64,000 nucleotides of DNA from an uncultured Paracoccus sp. (GCF_947496875.1 NZ_CANMEH010000002.1:372001-436000); one strand, 5' to 3'; shown: positions 44,951 through 54,783, counted from the stretch's first letter. Notes: generated by a model from the sequence alone, not told the origin. A program made the numbers and translations.

Positions 44951-46129
44951 TCAGGTCAGCAACGCGCGAGCCTGCGCGGGATCGAGCATTCCGGTTCCCA
45001 ACAGCTTGCGCGCCTTCATGTGGACGCGCGGACCGTTCACCGTCTCGACGGCCGTCAGCAGGTCGAGAGCATCGAACCGGAACACCACATGATCGGCCAC
45101 CTGTTCGGCCCGGTCCTCGGGCATGGCAAGCCCGGCGATCTGCAGCTTCCAGTCGGCCTGGTCCGACCAGAACCAGGGAAGCGCGGCGTAGGGTCCGGGT
45201 GCTGCCCCGGTCAGGCGCGCGACGATGTGCCGGGCGTGATCGATCGCCGCCTGCACGCTTTCCAGCCGCACCCGCCGCCCCGAGCGTGGATCGGGAAAGG
45301 ACGCACAATCGCCCATCGCCGAGATTGCCGGATCGGTGGTCAGCAGCTGTCCGTCCACGACGATGCCGTTGTCGACATCCAACCCGGCCGCCTCGGCCAG
45401 CTCGACATTGGGCCGGACGCCCGCCGCCAGCAGGACGTGATCGGCGTCGATCCGCTCGCCGTTGTCGAGGATCATCCCGTCCGGTGTCACCGCTGTCACC
45501 GCCTGCCCCAGCCGGATGTCATTGCCGAGATTCTGATGCAGCTGGGCAAAGGCCTCCGACATTTGCGGGGAAACCGAGCGGCTCATCAGCCGCGGCGCCG
45601 CCTCGGCGACGACCACGTGATGTCCGTACTTGCGCGCGACTGCGGCAAACTCCAACCCGATGAAGCCGCCGCCGATGACCCCGAACCGCCGCTGCGGTCC
45701 AAGGACGATGTCGCGCAGGTGCTGGGCATCGGCCAGCGTCCGCAGATCGTGGGCACGATCCAGCCCCGGAATCGGCGGCCGCGCGTTGCGCGCGCCGGTC
45801 GCGAGCACCAGCTGACCATAGGCGACCGGCCCGGCGGTGGTGTCGACCCGGCGCGCGGCACGGTCGATCGCCAGTACCCGCGTGCCCCGCCGATAGTCGA
45901 TCTGCTGGGCGTCAAAGAAACTCTCCGGACGCAGCCACAGGGCCTCGTCCCGCCCTTCGGTCACATAGGTCTTGGACAGCGGCGGACGCTGATAGGGTAG
46001 CCATGGTTCGTCGCCGATCAGCACCACGGGTCCGGCGAACCCGGCCTGGCGCAGCGAGGCGGCGACCTGCAGACCGCCCTGCCCCGCCCCCACGATCACA
46101 ACCGGGCCTGTGTTGTCATCCGATGCCAC
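44951..46129 (-). CDS. FAD-dependent NAD(P)H:ferredoxin reductase-type oxidoreductase
   Basis: A 392-residue flavoprotein of the BphA4/putidaredoxin-reductase type. It has the FAD site VVIVGAGQGGLQVAASL at its start, YQRPPLSK, the NAD(P) site FGVIGGGFIGLEFAAVA (about residue 147) and AMGDCASFPDP for FAD. The C-terminal reductase domain has WFWSDQADWKLQIAG. The start is taken as GTG at 46129 because AAGGA lies 7 bases before it; an ATG at 46156 lacks a good ribosome site. No ferredoxin or oxygenase gene is adjacent, so the electron acceptor is unknown. Confidence 0.88.
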   Translation of the reverse strand: MASDDNTGPVVIVGAGQGGLQVAASLRQAGFAGPVVLIGDEPWLPYQRPPLSKTYVTEGRDEALWLRPESFFDAQQIDYRRGTRVLAIDRAARRVDTTAGPVAYGQLVLATGARNARPPIPGLDRAHDLRTLADAQHLRDIVLGPQRRFGVIGGGFIGLEFAAVARKYGHHVVVAEAAPRLMSRSVSPQMSEAFAQLHQNLGNDIRLGQAVTAVTPDGMILDNGERIDADHVLLAAGVRPNVELAEAAGLDVDNGIVVDGQLLTTDPAISAMGDCASFPDPRSGRRVRLESVQAAIDHARHIVARLTGAAPGPYAALPWFWSDQADWKLQIAGLAMPEDRAEQVADHVVFRFDALDLLTAVETVNGPRVHMKARKLLGTGMLDPAQARALLT

Positions 46130-46347
46130 GCTGGCGTCCTTTCGTCGTGCCGTCATCCACGCCGGCCGCGCCGCTGTCGCGCTGCCGCACGGGCGGATCG
46201 GCCAGAGGTAGCTCTGCCTCCGCGGCCGTCGCCCGGCCGTCGTGGGCATGCATTTGCACCTCGCATCCCGGTAACGCAACCGCAGCTTGCCGCGGCGGCC
46301 GATCCGGCGCTTGCGACAGCCTGTCCCGATCTGCAACAAGCACCGGC

Positions 46348-47712
46348 ATGGCCAGATCCGTCACCGCATTCACCTGCACCGCCTGCGGCGCGGCCCACCG
46401 GAAATGGTCGGGCCGCTGCGACGCCTGCGGCGAATGGAACACGATTGTCGAGGAAGCACCGCTAAGCGAGGGACCGGGCCGGGGGCTGGGCGCGCAGCGC
46501 GGCCGGTCGATCCCCCTTGGCGGGCTGAACGCCAACGAGCCCGCGCCGCCCCGCGCCCCCTCGGGCATCGCCGAGCTGGACCGGGTTCTGGGAGGCGGGC
46601 TGGTCCCCGGCAGCGCCATTCTGGTTGGCGGCGACCCCGGGATCGGCAAGTCGACGCTGCTTCTGCAGGCCGCCGCCGCCTTTTCCCGCGCCGGGACAAG
46701 CGCGGTCTATCTGTCCGGCGAGGAGGCGGGCGCGCAGTTGCGGATGCGGGCCCAGCGGCTGGGGCTGACCGACGCGCCGGTGCGGCTGGGAACCGGTACG
46801 GCACTGCGCGACATCCTGACCACGCTGGACGCGGAACGCCCCGACGTGGCGGTGATCGACTCGGTCCAGACGCTGTGGTCGGACGCCGTCGAGTCGGCGC
46901 CCGGCAGCGTGGCCCAGGTCCGGTCCGCCGCGCATGAACTGACCACGCTGGCCAAGCGGACCGGGGTCTCGGTGATCCTGGTCGGACACGTCACCAAGGA
47001 CGGGCAGATCGCCGGTCCGCGCGTCGTCGAGCACATGGTCGACACGGTGCTGTATTTCGAAGGCGAGCGCGGCCACCAGTTCCGGATCCTGCGGGCCGTC
47101 AAGAACCGCTTCGGCCCGTCCGGCGAGATCGGCGTATTCGAGATGACCGGCGGCGGGCTGGCGGAGGTCGCCAACCCGTCGGCCCTGTTCCTGTCCGAAC
47201 GGGGGCAAGCCGTCCCCGGCAGCGCGGTGTTCGCGGGGATCGAGGGCACCCGGCCGGTGCTAACCGAAATTCAGGCCCTGGTCGCGCCCTCGTCGCTCGC
47301 CGCGCCGCGCCGCACGGTGGTGGGGCTGGATGGCGGCCGGGTCAGCACCATTCTTGCCGTGCTCGAGGCGCGTTGCGCCGTCCCGTTCGCCGGGCTGGAC
47401 GTGTTCCTGAACGTGGCCGGCGGCATGCGGGTGGCTGAACCGGCCGCCGACCTTGCCATCGCGGCGGCGCTGCTGAGCGCGCGCGAGGATCATGCGCTGG
47501 GTCCCGAAACCGTGTTCTTCGGCGAGATCAGCCTGTCGGGCGCATTGCGGCCCGTGGCGCAGGCTGAAAACAGGTTGAAAGAGGCGCGGAAACTTGGTTT
47601 TTCACACGCGATCGTGCCCATCGGTCAGAAAGTCGACGGCGCCGACGGCATGCGGGTCGACCGCGTGTCGGACCTGACAAACTTCGTGGGCGAGACATTC
47701 GGCGCAGGATGA
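46348..47712 (+). CDS. radA: DNA repair protein RadA (Sms)
   Basis: RadA is a RecA-like branch-migration helicase for recombination intermediates. The 454-residue protein has the N-terminal zinc finger CTACG/CDACG (about residues 10-27). Walker A is GGDPGIGKSTLL near residue 94, followed by Walker B VAVIDSVQTLW and the RadA-specific KNRFG motif. A C-terminal Lon-protease-like domain has GGMRVAEPAADLAIAAAL. The open frame upstream to 46003 is antisense to the reductase gene and rejected. Its stop overlaps an ATG in the next frame. Confidence 0.96.
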   Translation: MARSVTAFTCTACGAAHRKWSGRCDACGEWNTIVEEAPLSEGPGRGLGAQRGRSIPLGGLNANEPAPPRAPSGIAELDRVLGGGLVPGSAILVGGDPGIGKSTLLLQAAAAFSRAGTSAVYLSGEEAGAQLRMRAQRLGLTDAPVRLGTGTALRDILTTLDAERPDVAVIDSVQTLWSDAVESAPGSVAQVRSAAHELTTLAKRTGVSVILVGHVTKDGQIAGPRVVEHMVDTVLYFEGERGHQFRILRAVKNRFGPSGEIGVFEMTGGGLAEVANPSALFLSERGQAVPGSAVFAGIEGTRPVLTEIQALVAPSSLAAPRRTVVGLDGGRVSTILAVLEARCAVPFAGLDVFLNVAGGMRVAEPAADLAIAAALLSAREDHALGPETVFFGEISLSGALRPVAQAENRLKEARKLGFSHAIVPIGQKVDGADGMRVDRVSDLTNFVGETFGAG

Positions 47713-47753
47713 CCGCCCTTGCAGGACGGAATTTCCGCAACAAAGGCGGTGAG

Positions 47754-48413
47754 ATGGACGGCTTTACCCTTATCGACGGCATCGTGGCGGCCGTCATCAT
47801 CCTTTCTGCAATCCTCGCCTATGCGCGGGGGTTCGTGAGGGAATCGCTGGCCATCCTGGGATGGGTGGGCGCCGCGGTGCTGGCCTTCCTGTTCGCCCCC
47901 ACGGTCCGGCCCATGATCGCGCAGATCCCGGTTCTGGACCGGTTTCTCGGGGATAGTTGCGAACTTGCCACCATCGCCGGTTTTGCCGTCGTCTTTGCCG
48001 TGGCGCTGGTCCTGTTCTCGCTGATCACGCCGCTGTTCTCGTCCGTCGTTCAGCGCTCCGCCCTCGGCGGTGTCGACCAGGGGATGGGTTTTCTGTTCGG
48101 CGTCGCGCGCGGCATCCTGCTGGTTGCGATCGCGTTCATCGTCTACGAACGCGTGATGCCCGGGCAGCCTGCGGCGATGGTGGAAAATTCCCGCTCTGCC
48201 ACCGTGTTCCAGCGGATGAGCGCCCAGATGAACGAACAGATCCCGGCCGATGCGCCCGGCTGGATCGTTGCGCGCTACGAACAGCTGGTCCGCGGCTGCG
48301 CCCCCGTCGGCGACGGCGAGGTCCCCGCCACGACCCCGCCTGCCGCCGACGCGCCTGCCTCTGATCTGCCTGCCACCGACGGGCAGGCCACTGTCCCGCC
48401 AGCCGACGCCTGA
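47754..48413 (+). CDS. cvpA: CvpA family inner-membrane protein
   Basis: A 219-residue protein with four hydrophobic segments and the CvpA pattern: FTLIDGIVAAVIILSAILAY, ARGFVRESLAILGWVGA and GVDQGMGFLFGVARGILLV. The C-terminal 40 residues form a Pro/Ala/Asp-rich tail. CvpA is linked to envelope function and often precedes purF, as here. The ATG at 47754 matches the usual family start. An ATG at 47709 overlaps the radA stop (ATGA) and would add 15 residues. Confidence 0.92.
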   Translation: MDGFTLIDGIVAAVIILSAILAYARGFVRESLAILGWVGAAVLAFLFAPTVRPMIAQIPVLDRFLGDSCELATIAGFAVVFAVALVLFSLITPLFSSVVQRSALGGVDQGMGFLFGVARGILLVAIAFIVYERVMPGQPAAMVENSRSATVFQRMSAQMNEQIPADAPGWIVARYEQLVRGCAPVGDGEVPATTPPAADAPASDLPATDGQATVPPADA

Positions 48414-48531
48414 CCGGTCTCGGGTGGATCTGGTTTCAGCGGATTTCACGTGCAGGGCGTGACTCTGCCCGGTTGCATGACTAGATAACGCCCGACGCTC
48501 TCCGCACCGCGCAGCCGAGGTCGAGATCCCC

Positions 48532-50088
48532 ATGCAGCCGTTCCTTGCCCACCCCTTCGATTCGGACCGCCTGCACGAGGAATGCGGGGTGTTCGGCGTG
48601 ATCGGCGTGGCCGATGCCGCGAACTTTGTCGCCTTGGGGCTGCATGCCCTGCAGCATCGCGGCCAGGAAGCCGGGGGGATCGTCGCGCACGATCCCGACG
48701 CCGGATTCAACAGCGCCCACCGCTTCGGCTATGTCCGCGACAACTTCACCAAGGCGTCGCTGATGGAGACCCTGCCAGGTGAGCTTGCGATCGGCCATGT
48801 GCGCTACTCCACGGCGGGGGCCAAGGGCCCGGCGATCCGCGACGTGCAGCCGTTCTTCGGCGAGTTCGCGATGGGCGGGTGCGCCATCGCCCATAACGGC
48901 AATATCACAAATGCGGTGGCCCTGCGGCGCGAACTGATCGAACGCGGCAGCATCTTCCAGTCGGGCAGCGACAGCGAATGCATCATCCACCTGATGGCGC
49001 GCTCGATCCAGCGCAACATCCCCGAGCGGATGAAGGACGCCCTGCGCCGCGTCGAGGGCGCGTTCAGCGTGATCGCCATGACCCGGACCAAGCTGATCGG
49101 GGTGCGCGACGCTCTTGGGGTCCGGCCGCTGGTGCTCGGCCGGATCGGGGACGGCGGCTACGCGCTCGCCTCGGAGACGTGTGCGCTCGACATCATCGGC
49201 GCCGAGTTCCTGCGCGAGATCGAGCCGGGCGAAATGGTCGTGATCACGCGCGGCAAGGTCGAAAGCTCGCGTCCATTCGGACCGTCGACCGGGCGGTTCT
49301 GCATCTTCGAGCATGTGTATTTCAGCCGTCCGGACAGCATCATCGGCGGCCGCTCGGTCTACGAAACCCGCCGGCAGATCGGCGTCGAGCTGGCCCGCGA
49401 AGCCCCGGTGGACGCGGATCTGGTCTGCCCCGTGCCCGACAGCGGCACCCCCGCGGCAATCGGCTATGCTCAGGAATCCGGCATTCCGTACGGGCTGGGA
49501 ATCATCCGCAACCAGTACATGGGCCGGACGTTCATCGAGCCCACCGACCAGATCCGCAACATGGGCGTGCGGCTCAAGCTGAACGTCAATCGGGCGCTCG
49601 TGCGCGGCAAGCGCGTCGTGCTGGTCGACGACAGCGTGGTGCGCGGCACGACCAGCCAGAAGATCAAGGACATGATCGTCGAGGCCGGCGCGAGCGAGGT
49701 GCATTTCCGCATCGCCAGCCCGCCCACCGCCTGGCCCTGCTTCTATGGCGTCGACACCCCCGACCGCGACAAGCTGCTGGCCGCGCAGATGGACCCCGAG
49801 GGCATGCGCAAATGGATCGGGGTGGACAGCCTCGCCTTCGTGTCGCTGGACGGGCTGTATCGCGCAGTGGGCGAGGCACAGGGCCGGAACACCGGCCGGC
49901 CCCAGTACTGCGACGCCTGTTTCTCGGGTGATTATCCGGTGGCACCGTTCGACCAGTTGCAGCGCGGATTCCGGATGAAGACCGACCCGGTCAGCGGCGA
50001 TGCCGAGGCGTTGCCGGACCAGTCCGGCTACAAGCCCGTCGACCACACGCTGAGCCCGAACGCCCTGACGCGGCCGGCCGCCGAATAA
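48532..50088 (+). CDS. purF: Amidophosphoribosyltransferase
   Basis: PurF makes phosphoribosylamine from PRPP and glutamine, the first step of purine synthesis. The 518-residue protein has a short propeptide of about 17 residues before the catalytic Cys18 (EECGVFG), which becomes the N-terminal nucleophile. The Ntn glutaminase domain includes GHVRYSTAGAKG and AHNGNITNA. The PRPP loop is VVLVDDSVVRGTTSQKI. The DACFSGDYP stretch near the C-terminus is common in the family. A possible promoter has TAGATA near 48483. Confidence 0.96.
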   Translation: MQPFLAHPFDSDRLHEECGVFGVIGVADAANFVALGLHALQHRGQEAGGIVAHDPDAGFNSAHRFGYVRDNFTKASLMETLPGELAIGHVRYSTAGAKGPAIRDVQPFFGEFAMGGCAIAHNGNITNAVALRRELIERGSIFQSGSDSECIIHLMARSIQRNIPERMKDALRRVEGAFSVIAMTRTKLIGVRDALGVRPLVLGRIGDGGYALASETCALDIIGAEFLREIEPGEMVVITRGKVESSRPFGPSTGRFCIFEHVYFSRPDSIIGGRSVYETRRQIGVELAREAPVDADLVCPVPDSGTPAAIGYAQESGIPYGLGIIRNQYMGRTFIEPTDQIRNMGVRLKLNVNRALVRGKRVVLVDDSVVRGTTSQKIKDMIVEAGASEVHFRIASPPTAWPCFYGVDTPDRDKLLAAQMDPEGMRKWIGVDSLAFVSLDGLYRAVGEAQGRNTGRPQYCDACFSGDYPVAPFDQLQRGFRMKTDPVSGDAEALPDQSGYKPVDHTLSPNALTRPAAE

Positions 50089-50202
50089 GGCCGCGTCCCG
50101 ACAGGTAGCCGCGCGATCCGGAACCGTGGCTGCGGCGTCAATGGTTCCTTCCCCGGCCGCGCGTGATATGAGCAGGCAGGCAGAGGCAATGGAACCGACG
50201 GC

Positions 50203-50919
50203 ATGACCGAGTACAGCGAGAGCTTTTCAGCTCACCCCGAACAACCCCATCTGATCAACCGGTCCAACTGGTTGCGTGCTGCGGTGCTGGGCGCCAATGA
50301 CGGGATCGTGTCGGTCAGTTCGCTGGTGGTCGGGGTCGCCGCGGCAACGTCCGACCGCACCGCGATCCTGCTGGCCGGGGTGGCCGGGCTGGCGGCCGGG
50401 GCGATGTCGATGGCGGCCGGCGAATACGTGTCCGTCCACTCGCAGTCGGACATCGAAAAGGCCGACATCGAGCGCGAACGCGAGGCGCTGGAGCGGATGC
50501 CTGATCAGGAGCTGCTGGAGCTCGTTTCCATCTTCGAAGGCCGGGGAATGAGCAAGGCGACGGCGCTTGCCGCAGCCCGCGAAGTAACCGCGCACGACGC
50601 GCTGGGCGCCCATGTCCGGGAAGAGCTGGGCCTGCACGAGATCAACTCGGCCAATCCGCTGCAGGCGGCGATGGCATCCGGTCTGACGTTTTCGGTCGCC
50701 GCGGCCCTGCCGCTGCTGGCGGCCGTGCTGGCCCCCGCGGGCGCGCTGATCCCCACGGTGCTGATCGTTACCCTGTTGTCCCTGGCGCTGCTCGGCGCGC
50801 TGGGCGCGCGCACCGGGGGCGCGCCGCTGGGACCGGCGACGTTGCGGGTCATGATCTGGGGCGTGTTCGCCATGGCGGTCACCGCGGCGGTGGGCTGGCT
50901 GTTCGGGGTCTCGGTCTGA
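50203..50919 (+). CDS. VIT1/CCC1-family metal transporter
   Basis: A 238-residue membrane protein of the vacuolar iron transporter family. LRAAVLGANDGIVSVSSLVVGVAAA is the first-helix signature, and AGAMSMAAGEYVSVHSQSDIE the second with metal-binding residues. A cytosolic helical metal-binding loop rich in Glu (DIEREREALERMPDQELLEL) follows, then three more helices. Bacterial members export Fe2+ or Mn2+, or are of unknown cation choice. It is monocistronic after purF. Confidence 0.9.
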   Translation: MTEYSESFSAHPEQPHLINRSNWLRAAVLGANDGIVSVSSLVVGVAAATSDRTAILLAGVAGLAAGAMSMAAGEYVSVHSQSDIEKADIEREREALERMPDQELLELVSIFEGRGMSKATALAAAREVTAHDALGAHVREELGLHEINSANPLQAAMASGLTFSVAAALPLLAAVLAPAGALIPTVLIVTLLSLALLGALGARTGGAPLGPATLRVMIWGVFAMAVTAAVGWLFGVSV

Positions 50920-50977
50920 CACACCTGCCGCATGTGTGATCTCCTCCGGCACCGCCGGATGGACAGATGCCCCGCTT

Positions 50978-51006
50978 TTGACTTTCCCTGCGATCCGGTG
51001 TCTGGT
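50978..51006 (+). promoter_or_regulatory. Candidate promoter of the TAXI-TRAP operon
   Basis: TTGACT at 50978-50983 and TCTGGT at 51001-51006 are 17 bases apart, about 90 bases before the ATG. A small stem (TCCGGC/GCCGGA, 50945-50959) lies just upstream. Confidence 0.4.
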
Positions 51007-51093
51007 TCAGTCCGTTCGGGCTGACCGCCGGGCAGAGAAACGGGCCGTCAGCCGAGGAATTGCCGCGTTACGCGACTTCAGGGAGAAAGCTAC

Positions 51094-52050
51094 ATGAACA
51101 TGATCCGAACCGGGCTTGCAGGCCTGATCGCCGCCGCTGGCCTGGGTGCCGCCCCGACCACCGCTTCGGCGGCCGAATTCATCAACGTGCTGACGGGCGG
51201 CACCTCGGGCGTCTACTATCCCATGGGGGTGGCGCTGGCCGACATCTATGCCAAGGGCATGGAGGACGTGCGCACGCAGGTGCAGTCCACCAAGGCTTCG
51301 GTCGAGAACCTGAACCTGCTGCAGCAGGGCAAGGGCGAGATCGCCTTTGCGCTGGGCGATTCGGTCGAACTGGCGGCCCAGGGCGACGCCGAGGCCGGCT
51401 TTCCGCAGCCGCTCGACAAGCTGCAGGGCATCGCCGCCGTCTATCCGAACTTCATCCAGATCGTCGCCGCCAAGGATTCGGGCATCACCTCGCTGGAGGA
51501 TCTGAAGGGGAAGAGCCTGTCGGTCGGCGCGCCGAAGTCGGGGACCGAACTGAACGCCCGCGCCATCCTGGAAGCGGCGGGGATGAGCTATGAGGATCTG
51601 GGCAAGGTCGAATACCTGCCCTTCGCGGAGTCCGTCGAACTGATGAAGAACCGTCAGCTGGACGCGACCTTGCAGTCGGCGGGCCTCGGCGTCGCCTCGC
51701 TGAAGGATCTCGCGACCACGACCGAGATCAGCGTCGTGTCGGTTCCGGCCGAGGTCGCGGCCAAGCTCGGCGGCGCCTATGCGCCGGGCACCATTCCGGC
51801 CGGCACCTATCGGGGACAGGACGCGGACGTCGCCACCGTTGCCGTGACCAACCTCCTGGTCACCCATTCGGACGTGTCCGAGGACACCGCCTATGGCATG
51901 ACCAAGCTGCTGTTCGACAACATCGACACGCTGAAGGCGGCCCATTCCGCCGCCGAGGCGATCGATCCGGCAAAGGCGACACAGTCGCTGCCGATCCCGC
52001 TGCACCCGGGTGCCGAGAAATACTACAAGGAAGCCGGGCTGCTGCAGTAA
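51094..52050 (+). CDS. TAXI-family TRAP transporter solute-binding protein
   Basis: A 318-residue periplasmic binding protein with a Sec signal peptide (about residues 1-26, ending TTASAA). The TAXI signature VLTGGTSGVYYPMGVALADIY starts the mature part. LKGKSLSVGAPKSGTELNARAIL is the second family motif. Ligands of TAXI proteins are dicarboxylates or amino acids such as glutamate in the few known cases; this one is unassigned. A strong hairpin separates it from the permease gene, consistent with making more binding protein than permease. Confidence 0.93.
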   Translation: MNMIRTGLAGLIAAAGLGAAPTTASAAEFINVLTGGTSGVYYPMGVALADIYAKGMEDVRTQVQSTKASVENLNLLQQGKGEIAFALGDSVELAAQGDAEAGFPQPLDKLQGIAAVYPNFIQIVAAKDSGITSLEDLKGKSLSVGAPKSGTELNARAILEAAGMSYEDLGKVEYLPFAESVELMKNRQLDATLQSAGLGVASLKDLATTTEISVVSVPAEVAAKLGGAYAPGTIPAGTYRGQDADVATVAVTNLLVTHSDVSEDTAYGMTKLLFDNIDTLKAAHSAAEAIDPAKATQSLPIPLHPGAEKYYKEAGLLQ

Positions 52051-52070
52051 GCACCCTGCCGCAGCGCTAC

Positions 52071-52098
52071 CACCCGGCGCATTCATGCGCGCCGGGTG
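52071..52098 (+). terminator. Strong intergenic stem-loop (attenuator or RNA-end stabiliser)
   Basis: A 10-base perfect stem (CACCCGGCGC at 52071-52080 with 52089-52098) closes an 8-base loop. It lies 21 bases after the binding-protein stop and is followed by TGTTGATTAT, not a strong T-run. Such hairpins between binding-protein and membrane genes commonly stabilise the upstream mRNA or cut read-through. Confidence 0.7.
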
Positions 52099-52204
52099 TG
52101 TTGATTATCCCTACGCGCGTTCCGCGCGCGGGTGTAACGTGATGCAGGCGGGACCCCGGCCGACCTGGCCTGTCCGCAGCCAAACACTTCATGGGGATTC
52201 CTCG

Positions 52205-54340
52205 ATGCAGACCGATCGTCCTGCTCCTCACCTGCAGCCGGAACATGCCCCCCCGCCCCAGCAGCCGGACCTGGGCATCCACGATCCACTTGCCGACAAC
52301 TTTCCGGAGACGGGCCAGGGCAAGCTGCTGTTCTGGATCGCCGTCACGTTTTCAGTGTTTCAGATCGCGACGGCCGCGCATGCGATCGACCTGCCGAGCC
52401 AGGTCGTCCGGGCGGTCCATGTCGGATTCCTGATGCTGCTGACCTTTCCGCTGCTGGCGCTGGCCCGCCGGCGCAGCGGCGCCGTTCAGGCGATGGCATG
52501 GGTGCTGGCCGCGGCGGGGGTGGCGGTCGCCGTCTATCAGTGGGTCGAGTACGCGCCGCTGATCATCCGCGCCGGCAGCCCCACCGGCACCGATCTGGTG
52601 ATGGGCGTCCTCGCGTTGATCACGGTGTTTGCGGCGGCCTGGACCATGATGGGCCCCGCGCTGCCGATCATCGCGGGCATCTTCCTAGCATACTGCTTTT
52701 TCGGGCAGTACGCGCCGGGCCTGCTGCAGACACGGGGCTACGACTTCAGCCAGGTCATCGAGCACATGACCTACGGGACCGAGGGCATCTACGGCATCCC
52801 GATCTATGTCAGCTCGTCCTACATCTTCCTGTTCATCCTGTTCGGGTCGTTCCTGGAAAAGGCCGGGATGATCAAGCTGTTTACCGACGTGTCGCTGGGG
52901 CTGGTCGGCCACATGCTGGGCGGGCCGGCCAAGGTCGCGGTGTTTTCGTCCGCGATGATGGGCACGATCTCGGGCTCGGGCGTGGCCAACGTGGTCACGA
53001 CCGGGCAGTTCACCATCCCGCTGATGAAGAGGTTCGGCTATCGCCCGGCCTTCGCCGGCGGCGTCGAATCGACCGCGTCGATGGGTGGCCAGCTGATGCC
53101 GCCGGTGATGGGCGCCGTCGCCTTCATCATGGCCGAGACGCTGGGCGTCGACTATGTCGAGGTCGTCAAGGCGGCGCTGATCCCCGCGATCCTGTATTTC
53201 GCCGGCGCCTTCTGGATGACCCATCTCGAGGCCGGCAAGCGCAGCCTTGTGGGGATGTCCCGCGACGAACTGCCCAGCCCGATTCGCGCGCTCAAGGACG
53301 GGTGGTACCTGATCCTGCCGCTGGCGGTGCTGGTCTGGCTGCTGTTTTCCGGCTTTACCCCGCTCTATGCGGGCACGATCGGCCTGGCCCTGACGGTGGC
53401 GCTGATCCTTGCCGGATCGATCGCCCTGGGCCTGCCGGCCGGCGTCATCCGGGTGATCTTCTGGATTGCCGTGGGGCTGATCGCCGGGTGGTTCGCGCAG
53501 TACGGGATCGGGACCTGGGTCCGGGCCGTCGGCGTGCTGATCGCGGCGCTGATCCTGTGGAACATCTTCAGCCGGGGTGGCCGCGAAACCATCCGGATGT
53601 GCATCGACAGCCTGGCCGAGGGCGCCAAGACCGCCCTGCCGGTGGGCGTCGCCTGTGCGCTGGTCGGGATCGTGATCGGGACGATGACGCTGACCGGCGC
53701 GGCGTCGACCTTCGGGTCGGTCATCGTGTCGGTGGGGGCGGGCAGCCTGTTCCTGTCCCTGGTGCTGACCATGATCACCTGCATCATCCTGGGGATGGGC
53801 ATCCCGACCATCCCCAACTACATCATCACCTCGTCGATCGCCGGCGCCGCGCTGCAGGAACTGGGCGTGCCGCTGATCGTCAGCCACATGTTCGTGTTCT
53901 ATTTCGGCATCCTCGCCGACCTGACCCCGCCGGTGGCGCTGGCCTGTTTCGCCGCGGCGCCGATCGCCAAGGAGGCCGGGCTGAAGATCAGCATGGAGGC
54001 GATCAAGATCGCCGCGGCCGGTTTCGTCGTGCCGTTCATGGCGGTCTACACACCGGCGCTGATGCTGCAGGATGGCGGTCCGCTGGCCGAGGCGATCGGC
54101 TACTGGCCCGCCGTCGGCTACATCGTGGTAAAGGCAGGTATGGCCATCGCCTTGTGGGGCATCGCGGTGATCGGCTGGATCGGCCGGCCGCTGAACTGGC
54201 TGGAACGCGCTATGGCGATGATCGCCGCCTTTACCCTTGTTGCCGCCATGCCGGCCACGGATCAAATCGGCTTTGCGCTGTCCGCCCTGTTCGTCATCTG
54301 GCTGTTCTTTACCGCCCGGCGACAGCGCCGCCTTGCATGA
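52205..54340 (+). CDS. TRAP transporter fused small/large permease (TAXI type)
   Basis: A 711-residue integral membrane protein that fuses the DctQ-like small unit (four helices, first 170 residues) with the DctM-like large unit. The large-unit core motifs are SYIFLFILFGSFLEKAGM, MMGTISGSGVANVVTTGQFTIPLM and the Gly-rich GMGIPTIPNYIITSS. The ATG at 52205 is chosen, since GGGG lies 8 bases before it; the frame is open upstream but unlike protein. It overlaps the DUF1850 gene (ATGA). Confidence 0.93.
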   Translation: MQTDRPAPHLQPEHAPPPQQPDLGIHDPLADNFPETGQGKLLFWIAVTFSVFQIATAAHAIDLPSQVVRAVHVGFLMLLTFPLLALARRRSGAVQAMAWVLAAAGVAVAVYQWVEYAPLIIRAGSPTGTDLVMGVLALITVFAAAWTMMGPALPIIAGIFLAYCFFGQYAPGLLQTRGYDFSQVIEHMTYGTEGIYGIPIYVSSSYIFLFILFGSFLEKAGMIKLFTDVSLGLVGHMLGGPAKVAVFSSAMMGTISGSGVANVVTTGQFTIPLMKRFGYRPAFAGGVESTASMGGQLMPPVMGAVAFIMAETLGVDYVEVVKAALIPAILYFAGAFWMTHLEAGKRSLVGMSRDELPSPIRALKDGWYLILPLAVLVWLLFSGFTPLYAGTIGLALTVALILAGSIALGLPAGVIRVIFWIAVGLIAGWFAQYGIGTWVRAVGVLIAALILWNIFSRGGRETIRMCIDSLAEGAKTALPVGVACALVGIVIGTMTLTGAASTFGSVIVSVGAGSLFLSLVLTMITCIILGMGIPTIPNYIITSSIAGAALQELGVPLIVSHMFVFYFGILADLTPPVALACFAAAPIAKEAGLKISMEAIKIAAAGFVVPFMAVYTPALMLQDGGPLAEAIGYWPAVGYIVVKAGMAIALWGIAVIGWIGRPLNWLERAMAMIAAFTLVAAMPATDQIGFALSALFVIWLFFTARRQRRLA

Positions 54341-54690
54341 GTTGCCTGCTGGTCGGGACGCTGATGCTGGCCGCCGCCAACGGGTTCACCCTGGAATGGG
54401 CCCACTCGGTCGAGCGGACCGGCTGGCGGGAAAGCTGGAGCGTCACCGCCGAAGGTCTGCACCTGGACCGCGCCGCGGTGCGCGGATCCGGCGCGGGGAT
54501 GGAGCCGGGTGCCGGTGCCACCCGGCAGGACGGCTGGTGGGTCTGGTCCCCCGATCTCACCGTGCCGCATCTGGTGCTCGCCGCGTCAGGGGCGACGCAG
54601 GGCGGCTGGACGCTGTGCGCCGATGATGGATGCCACGTCATCGGGGCGGACCCGGACAACCCGGTGATCCTGCGACCCTGCCCCGGTTGA
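54337..54690 (+). CDS. DUF1850 protein of the TAXI-TRAP operon
   Basis: A 117-residue exported protein with a short signal peptide (MSCLLVGTLMLAAAN). The DUF1850 signature FTLEWAHSVERTGWRESW follows, and then GSGAGMEPGAGATRQDGWW. Two late cysteines (LCADDGCH) may pair. DUF1850 genes nearly always sit beside TAXI-type TRAP transporters, so a helper role in that system is likely, but the function is not known. Its ATG overlaps the permease stop. Confidence 0.9.
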   Translation: MSCLLVGTLMLAAANGFTLEWAHSVERTGWRESWSVTAEGLHLDRAAVRGSGAGMEPGAGATRQDGWWVWSPDLTVPHLVLAASGATQGGWTLCADDGCHVIGADPDNPVILRPCPG

Positions 54691-54783
54691 CGGCTGCCGC
54701 GCCGGACAACTAACCTGCCGGGCGGCCAGTCTGCCAGCTGACCGTCACGCCGTCCGTTGCCGCAGCCCGCAGGACCATCGCCC

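Noticed and set aside
46003..46347. N-terminal extension of RadA by 115 codons
   Set aside because: It would be antisense to the reductase gene, and the conserved zinc finger begins right after the ATG at 46348.
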